Shown here: one piece after another, positions 59,155 through 64,000 of the stretch
Position numbering within the stretch: the stretch's first letter is position 1
How the letters are laid out: each line of letters starts with the position of its first letter
Assembly: GCA_024233285.1 (NCBI GenBank)
Contig: JACKPU010000001.1
Location: 620,001-684,000, forward strand
Length of the DNA: 64,000 nucleotides
DNA from: Opitutaceae bacterium
GTDB taxonomy: Bacteria > Verrucomicrobiota > Verrucomicrobiia > Opitutales > Opitutaceae
Direction of reading: 5' to 3'
Notes under the pieces: model-generated
The model's database searches: none
The model's input: the letters and a program-made list of their open reading frames with translations, nothing else
What the model was told of the DNA's origin: nothing
Translations under genes and position numbers: made by a program

Positions 59155-59448
59155 GTCCGGTGGGTTGAATGGATCAGGGATCCGGCCGTGGGTGCGGTTG
59201 ATATCCTGCGGGTCACGCATTCGAGGCCGTGACTGGCATGGCGTGATTCTCCGCCACAATGCGGGCACCTGTCGTCCGAGCCTTAAGGCGGCTTGAGCCC
59301 ACTGGACCGCGCTTCGCGTGCAGGACAGTGGCGCAAACTTTGCCGGGCGCGGCGACAGCCCGGAGGTAACAAATCTTGACCAAACAAAAGGGCGGCTCCG
59401 TGAGGAGCCGCCCTTGATAGAGGTTAGGTATTATCCGAACCGCTCAGC
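59155..59448. other. Intergenic region between convergent genes, rich in hairpins
   Basis: No coding sequence is seen. It holds a strong terminator for the TonB receptor gene at 59388-59415 and, closer to the STN-TPR gene, inverted arms CCACTG (59299-59304) and CAGTGG (59326-59331) enclosing a GCGCTTCGCG stem, a GCCTTAAGGC palindrome (59279-59288) and a CCGGGC/GCCCGG stem near 59344-59362. One of these may end the plus-strand operon. Confidence 0.5.
59388..59415 (-). terminator. Rho-independent terminator of the TonB receptor gene
   Basis: AAGGGCGGCTCC (59388-59399), loop GTGA and GGAGCCGCCCTT (59404-59415) form a perfect 12-bp stem. On the minus strand it is followed by a T-rich run (CTTTTGTTTG, 59381-59390), 34 bp after the receptor's stop codon. 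This is the clearest intrinsic terminator in the window. Confidence 0.9.
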
Positions 59449-62301
59449 TTAGAAGCTGAGGGTATTGGAGAGCACCCAATTGCGAGCCGGCGACAGGGCG
59501 TTGCGGCCTTCGAAGTAAACTTCGTCGGTCACGTTGTAGAGACCGAAGTTGGTCTTGATCTTGTAACCAGCGAGTTCCCAAGGATAGCCGATGGTGAGGT
59601 CGAACACGAGGTAGTCGCCGCCTTGGAGACCGCCGTTGAGCGGATTCCAGTCAACCGAACGGCTGACGACGGTTTCGGAGGAATAACGCATACCGGCACC
59701 AAGCGACAGACCGCGGACGGGACCGTCGGTGAAGTTATACTTGGCGAAGGCATTGAAGCGGTATTCCGGCACGTTCTCCAGACGGGCACCGTAGTAGATG
59801 TCCGAGGCGACCTTGGCGGCGGCACTCGAGGCATTGTAACGATCGGAGCCCGGAGCAGCGCGGGTTTTGTCGAAGACCGTCTCAGCCGTCCACATCCAGG
59901 AGCCGTTGACGACGGCCTGGAGGTTGCGGTTCGGGGTCCAGATCAACTCAGCCTGCGCGCCCTCGATCTTGTTTTCGAGGTCGGTGGTGCGCCAGCGGAG
60001 CAGACGGGTGCCGTCATAGGCGGAACCAACCGGGAAGTAGCCCGAACCATCCGTAGCGGTATAGTTGAGGGGTTCTTCGAGGTTGGACTGAGCCGCACCG
60101 TCATCCAAGCGCTGGTTGGCGCGGGTGGCGGAGAAGATCGAGAGCGTGCCGACATACTTGTTGTCCTCGGTGGCGATCTTGACGCCGAATTCGAGGTTGG
60201 TGCCGGTTTCGTTCTTGATCTTGTCGAAGGCGCCGACCGATTGCAGCACCTGCGTGAGTTGCTGCGGCTGGGTGATGGTCACGCCGCGGTAGGTGAAGGA
60301 GCCCTTGTAGGCGATGGCTTCAGCAGCCCAGAGGAGTTCGTCACCGGGGAAGAGACCACCACGGATGCCGCTGTTGAACTTGAAGGTGTTCGAGTGGCTG
60401 GCGTAGACGGAGATTTCCTTGGTGAGCTGGAACGAGGCGCCGACCATGTCGGAGTCACCTTCGATCGTTTCCGGCACCGTCTTGGCGTAGTTCTTGGAGA
60501 ACGAGTAAACGTTTTCCGGATACGTGACGGTGTCGTTGTAGGCGTCGGCCGGCGGGATGAACCACGGATAGTTGGCGATCAGGAACTGACCGTCACCTTG
60601 GTTTTGCTCCTTGCGGTAGCCGGCGAGGATGGTGAGGCGGTCATCCAGCAGGGAGGCCTGATAGTTGACATACCACGCGTCGGTCTTGGGCTTGTATTGG
60701 TCGAGCACCGCACGGTCCACCGAGTTGAGCAGCTCAATGCTGGGATTCTGTTCGAAGCCCGGGTCCCACTGGGAGTAGACCTGACGGACGAGCTTGATGT
60801 TGCCGTTGCGGTCACGGATGACCTGGTTGACCGGCACTTGGCCGCCCGAACCGGCGATGTTCTGGGCCACTTCAGTGTAGCCCGGGTTGGCGATCGCATT
60901 GGTCGCACCGGGGACCTTGCCGTAGAACGGGAAGAGGCCGGGGATGTTGGCGTTATACTTCTGCTCGTATTTGTTGAAGTTCACACCGGCGAGCAGCTTG
61001 TTCTTGATGCCGAACAGTTCTTGTTCGAACACGAGGTCGAGCTGATGGTTCTCGGTGTTGCGGTAGTAACCGGCGGTCGAGGAGGCCGCGACGTTCCAGT
61101 TAATGCCGTTGCCGTAAGGCAGGGTCAGACCTTCCAAGGAGTTGTAGTCCGAGCGGTCGCGCACATAGCTGTAGCGACCGGAAAGCCAGTCGAAGGGCTT
61201 GAACTCGGCCGTAACCGAGAACGTCTTCACGACATTGTGCGTGTAGGCGCCGCGGGAGGTGTAGTTGAACGCCTCGTCTTGGATGCGGTTGCCGCTGGCG
61301 TCCGTGATGAACGCACCGCGGGCGATGCTGGTGTAGGCCGGACGATCCCAATCGCTTTCAGCAACGCGGCGGGTCTGGACATAAGCGCCGTAACCGTTGG
61401 CGCTGTTGACGCCACCGTTGTTGACGTAGGCCTGCCAGCCGTTGGTCGTGATGTCGCCGTAGATCCAGTCGAAGTCGTTCTCGTTGAACTTGGTGTCGAG
61501 GTATTCGGCTTCGAGGTTGATCGTCAGCTTGCCCGAGTCGAAGGGGATCAACGTCAGCGAAGGCGTGATGTTGATGTTGTCGTTGAACTCGAAGCGACGG
61601 TCACCCTGGAGGTCGGACCAAGCACCGACGATGCGGAAGGCAGCCTTCTTCGAGAGGACCGCATTGTGGTCCAACACGAACTTCTGGCCGCTGTTGTCAT
61701 CGATCTGATACTTGAACGTGGTCGGGATCTTGCCGAACTGCGGGCGCTTGGTGATGTAGTTGATCACACCACCGGGATAGCCCTGGCCGAAGAACACGGA
61801 AGCGGGACCGCTGACGATTTCCACGCGCTCGACATTGTCGAGGTTGTAGGAGACGTAGCGGAACACACCGTTGCGGAGCAGGGTGTTGACCGTGAAGCCG
61901 CGGATGGCGAACGTGCCTTGGGGAGTCGCTTCGTTGGCCGGACGGCGCATGGCGAAACGGTTGTCACCCGAGGCCGCCGCGGTGTAGCGGAACAGGTCGG
62001 TGAGGGAGGTTGAGTTGGTGTCGTCGAGGAACTCACGGGACTGCACCGAGACGTTCATGGGGACCTTTTGGATCTCCATGCCGATACGGGTAGCCGTGGC
62101 GGCGTTGGTCTTCAGGTAGCCGTAGTCCTTCTCGCTTTCGACTTCGAACGGCGTGAGCCGAACGATTTCTTCGTCGTCGGAGGCATCGGCGGCAACTTCC
62201 TGGGCCCAGACGGGCGTCCAAGAGAGTGCAACCAATGCAGCCAAACAGGCGGCCAAGCTGCGCTTGGCCACCGGAGCTGGGTAGCTTTGTTCTGGTTTCA
62301 T
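59449..62301 (-). CDS. TonB-dependent outer-membrane receptor
   Basis: 950 residues. Signal peptide to about residue 34 ('LAALVALSWTPVWAQ'), a short acidic linker with 'EEIVRLTPFEVESEKD' as a possible TonB box, a plug domain (~55-200: 'KVPMNVSVQSREFLDD', 'FAIRGFTVNTLLRNG', 'VERVEIVSGPASVFFGQGYP', 'GGVINYITKRP') and a 22-strand-type barrel ending in a terminal Phe ('WVLSNTLSF'), the outer-membrane insertion signal. The plug shows FpvA/FecA-like features, but the substrate is not evident: siderophore or glycan oligomer are both possible. It lacks its own N-terminal STN domain, whereas the convergent neighbour has one. Followed by a strong terminator. Confidence 0.95.
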   Translation of the reverse strand: MKPEQSYPAPVAKRSLAACLAALVALSWTPVWAQEVAADASDDEEIVRLTPFEVESEKDYGYLKTNAATATRIGMEIQKVPMNVSVQSREFLDDTNSTSLTDLFRYTAAASGDNRFAMRRPANEATPQGTFAIRGFTVNTLLRNGVFRYVSYNLDNVERVEIVSGPASVFFGQGYPGGVINYITKRPQFGKIPTTFKYQIDDNSGQKFVLDHNAVLSKKAAFRIVGAWSDLQGDRRFEFNDNINITPSLTLIPFDSGKLTINLEAEYLDTKFNENDFDWIYGDITTNGWQAYVNNGGVNSANGYGAYVQTRRVAESDWDRPAYTSIARGAFITDASGNRIQDEAFNYTSRGAYTHNVVKTFSVTAEFKPFDWLSGRYSYVRDRSDYNSLEGLTLPYGNGINWNVAASSTAGYYRNTENHQLDLVFEQELFGIKNKLLAGVNFNKYEQKYNANIPGLFPFYGKVPGATNAIANPGYTEVAQNIAGSGGQVPVNQVIRDRNGNIKLVRQVYSQWDPGFEQNPSIELLNSVDRAVLDQYKPKTDAWYVNYQASLLDDRLTILAGYRKEQNQGDGQFLIANYPWFIPPADAYNDTVTYPENVYSFSKNYAKTVPETIEGDSDMVGASFQLTKEISVYASHSNTFKFNSGIRGGLFPGDELLWAAEAIAYKGSFTYRGVTITQPQQLTQVLQSVGAFDKIKNETGTNLEFGVKIATEDNKYVGTLSIFSATRANQRLDDGAAQSNLEEPLNYTATDGSGYFPVGSAYDGTRLLRWRTTDLENKIEGAQAELIWTPNRNLQAVVNGSWMWTAETVFDKTRAAPGSDRYNASSAAAKVASDIYYGARLENVPEYRFNAFAKYNFTDGPVRGLSLGAGMRYSSETVVSRSVDWNPLNGGLQGGDYLVFDLTIGYPWELAGYKIKTNFGLYNVTDEVYFEGRNALSPARNWVLSNTLSF

Positions 62302-62600
62302 TCGTTTGTTGGTGTCTTTCGTTTGCTATCTGGCCGGCAGACGGCCGGGCCAAAAGGGGAGAAAGGGATTACGAAAAATGCGGGGTAAAGGGAGGGCTCT
62401 GCGCCCGTCGAGAAACCTACTTTTGAAGACAAACCACCCCCAAATGGCGGTATGATCCAGCCGGCGAAACCAATTACCGGCGGGAAGAAGTCTTGAGGGT
62501 AGGCATCAGGTCGGGCGCAGAGAAAGACTCAGTGGGTGAAACTACTTGGAGTAGGGTCATTGTGCCGTTTAAGCCGGCCGGGGCATAGAGCCTTGAATAC
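62302..62600. other. Upstream region of the TonB receptor gene
   Basis: 299 bp without a gene. It should contain the receptor promoter on the minus strand and the end of the LuxR-type transcript, which also runs on the minus strand towards it. Near the right edge, TACCTAAAATTGGGTA (62598-62613) overlaps the regulator's stop codon. I see no clear terminator. Confidence 0.45.
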
Positions 62601-63419
62601 CTAAAATTGGGTAGCCTCGTCCGGCTTGGGTTTGGCGGGCGGGACCTTGGATTTGCCGCCGCCGAGCGGCGGGCGTTCGATGCGTGAACGGATGGTGGTG
62701 CCTTCCTTGGTGATGCGAATCATGCCCAGCCGGATGGCCTCCCGCACCAGTTTGGCGCTGCTGGTAATGCCAAGCTTGCGCATGATATTGCGGCGATGGG
62801 TTTGGACCGTGGCCTCGCTCAGGTTCAAACGTTTGGCGGCTTCTATATTACCGCTGCCGTCACCGATCTCAGAAAACACGAGCAGTTCGGCCGCGGTCAG
62901 GCGTTGCGCCAGCACGCCGGGCGGATTACGGTCAATAATGTGCAACCGCAGGGAAGGGCTGATATAAGGTTCACCACCGGAAACGAGATGCAGCGCCCTC
63001 ACCAAGGCGGGCACGTCTTCTTCCAAAATATCGATCAGACCGTCAAAGCGCGCGACGCGCAGGGTCTGCAATGAAAACTCGCCGGGGTGATTGAGCGCCA
63101 CCAGCACGCGGGTGGCGAGTTTCTCTTCGGCGATGACGGGCAACAGGTCCACGCCGTCCACATCGGGCAGGGTGGTGGACAAGAGGAGGAGTTGGGCGGG
63201 GGTCTCCCGCAGGATGGCCAAGGCTTCGTTGCCGGTGCAGGCTACGCGAATCGAAGCAGTGGGAAAGGCTTGCCGGCAAACGCTTTGCAACGCCTCGGCG
63301 TAGGTTTTACCCCATTGCACGACCAAGATATCCGTCACGACGACTGCGGGAGGCGGCGGTTCGGGCGGGCACGGGCTGGTTTCTGCGCAACTGGGCAATA
63401 AGGTTTCTGCGGGTGGCAT
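62601..63419 (-). CDS. LuxR-type response regulator with a degenerate receiver domain
   Basis: 272 residues from the ATG at 63419; a GTG at 63470 would add 17. The N-terminal domain has receiver-like alternation of strands and helices ('VTDILVVQWGKTYAEAL', 'QLLLLSTTLPDVDGVDLL'), but the acidic pair after the first strand reads Gln-Trp and the phospho-acceptor position is Ser81, so phosphorylation is unlikely. The C-terminal HTH is normal: 'LTAAELLVFSEIGDGSGNIEAAKRL' in outline, then 'LSEATVQTHRRNIMRKLGI'. A Pro/Lys-rich tail closes the protein. It lies upstream of the TonB receptor on the same strand and may control it. No cognate histidine kinase gene is seen. Confidence 0.88.
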   Translation of the reverse strand: MPPAETLLPSCAETSPCPPEPPPPAVVVTDILVVQWGKTYAEALQSVCRQAFPTASIRVACTGNEALAILRETPAQLLLLSTTLPDVDGVDLLPVIAEEKLATRVLVALNHPGEFSLQTLRVARFDGLIDILEEDVPALVRALHLVSGGEPYISPSLRLHIIDRNPPGVLAQRLTAAELLVFSEIGDGSGNIEAAKRLNLSEATVQTHRRNIMRKLGITSSAKLVREAIRLGMIRITKEGTTIRSRIERPPLGGGKSKVPPAKPKPDEATQF

Positions 63420-63496
63420 GGGGGCCGGTTGTCCCTGACTTTGGGTAGGGCGCTGTATATGATACGCCACCGGCTGAAATACGTTACAGTGTTCCC

Positions 63497-63512
63497 TACC
63501 TATTTTTGGGTA
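63497..63512. promoter_or_regulatory. TACCTA-TTT-TTGGGTA site upstream of the LuxR-type gene
   Basis: The 16-mer TACCTATTTTTGGGTA has imperfect dyad symmetry (TACC...GGTA) and matches 62598-62613 (TACCTAAAATTGGGTA) except for three central bases. A half copy TTGGGTA lies at 63441-63447. The sites sit at both ends of the regulator gene and may be binding sites, possibly of the regulator itself. Confidence 0.35.
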
Positions 63513-63636
63513 TTATTGAATTTGTAATGACAGGTTGAATCGACTCGGCGGCTGGATTTGAAGCGTTTGCGACCTGCCGGCCCGGCAACCGTGACACCGG
63601 TATTTAGAGTTAGAGTTGCGCTGCGCGTCTTCGCCG

Positions 63637-64000
63637 ATGAAGTCACACGCTGTGTCGAATTTCCCCCTCAATCCCCTGCTTCAACTCACCCCGCTGCGCA
63701 CCCAGCGCGGGGTCCTGCGTCTGGCTGAATTGATTTGGTCGGATCCGCGCCCGGTGCGGATCGAGGCCACGGCCTCCCGGCCGGATCATGTGGATCTGGC
63801 GACGGCGAAAAAACTGCCGCGCAAACCCGTGAAACCGGGCGAGGGATGGGGCCGGCTTTATGATCAGCGCTGGTGCCGGGTCGAGATTCCCGCCGGCGCG
63901 GGCCGCTGGCTGCATTGGGACGAACAGGGCGAGGCCACGCTGCATGTGAACGGCCTGCCGTTTTACGGTTTCGATGTGGCGCATCGCTACTGCGAACTCC
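63637..64000 (+). CDS. N-terminal part of a GH38-type alpha-mannosidase (runs off the window)
   Basis: An ATG at 63637 opens a frame of 121 codons to the window edge. Residues ~50-121 include 'WGRLYDQRWCRVEIPAGAG' and 'GEATLHVNGLPFYGFDVAHR', which match the N-terminal beta domain of bacterial GH38 alpha-mannosidases ('GEA.L..DG.P..G.D..HR'). No signal peptide is seen, as is normal for the bacterial enzymes. The active site lies beyond the window, so completeness cannot be judged. Upstream, 63513-63636 contains no gene. Confidence 0.75.
   Translation, partial: MKSHAVSNFPLNPLLQLTPLRTQRGVLRLAELIWSDPRPVRIEATASRPDHVDLATAKKLPRKPVKPGEGWGRLYDQRWCRVEIPAGAGRWLHWDEQGEATLHVNGLPFYGFDVAHRYCEL

Noticed and set aside
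1..64000. CRISPR arrays, tRNA and rRNA genes, riboswitches
   Set aside because: No regularly spaced repeats, cloverleaf-like sequences or known riboswitch cores were noticed in any intergenic region when reading both strands; small RNAs cannot be excluded by eye.

Overview
The window looks like a chromosomal segment of a Verrucomicrobiota bacterium, most likely family Opitutaceae. This is inferred from high GC with very strong third-position bias, a TonB-dependent receptor of the style common in that group, an ECF sigma/FecR/STN set, many Gfo/Idh/MocA oxidoreductases, large secreted proteins and intergenic GC-rich palindromes. No rRNA, tRNA, CRISPR array, phage module or transposase gene was seen.

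Layout. (1) 1-0.73 kb: a partial gene and a ParE-type toxin/addiction-module antitoxin pair. (2) 0.8-16.1 kb: one minus-strand run of five exported proteins. Four are about 1,120-residue paralogues with an N-terminal beta-propeller-like region, an Ig-like module carrying a 'RGLxVEDD'-type motif and a C-terminal caspase-fold (C14) domain with an intact His/Cys dyad; the fifth is a right-handed beta-helix protein. (3) 16.2-19.8 kb, divergent from it: C39-like cysteine peptidase, RLAN-RimK ATP-grasp ligase and a GCS2-type glutamate-cysteine ligase homologue, a compact amidoligase cassette. (4) 19.5-24.1 kb: a 2.2-kb tandem duplication (offset 2,296 bp) of GCS2 3' end + AAA ATPase + 5' end of an FAD oxidoreductase gene. 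It leaves two ATPase copies, a GCS2 tail remnant, an oxidoreductase head remnant and an 80-bp junction carrying a short element with terminal inverted repeats. (5) 25.5-43.3 kb: a catabolic region arranged around an IclR regulator at 37.5-38.2 kb, with PF04909-type amidohydrolases, class III aminotransferases (separate and as a fusion), SDRs, Zn alcohol dehydrogenase, HpcH/HpaI aldolase, Rid-family protein, MlrC/M81 protein, DSD1-type PLP enzyme and four Gfo/Idh/MocA oxidoreductases plus a decayed fifth. No transporter was seen. (6) 43.4-49.9 kb: two PrxQ-like peroxiredoxins (one a lipoprotein), a kinase-like protein, a CNNM/CorC membrane protein, an Ala-rich secreted protein and a K+ channel with RCK domains. 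(7) 50.0-55.5 kb: an overlapping operon of nucleotidyltransferase, GH116 glycosidase, NahK-like sugar kinase and PIG-L deacetylase, plausibly for N-acetylhexosamine glycosides. (8) 55.5-64 kb: ECF sigma, FecR, an STN/TPR protein, a convergent TonB receptor, a LuxR-type regulator with a degenerate receiver domain and the start of a GH38-like alpha-mannosidase gene.

The strongest candidates for something undescribed are the four-caspase exported array and the amidoligase cassette next to it, which share a 150-bp divergent promoter region. Next is the amidohydrolase-aminotransferase partnership, present both as a fusion and as a split pair flanking an IclR gene. All functional assignments rest on reading motifs by eye; no database search was run.
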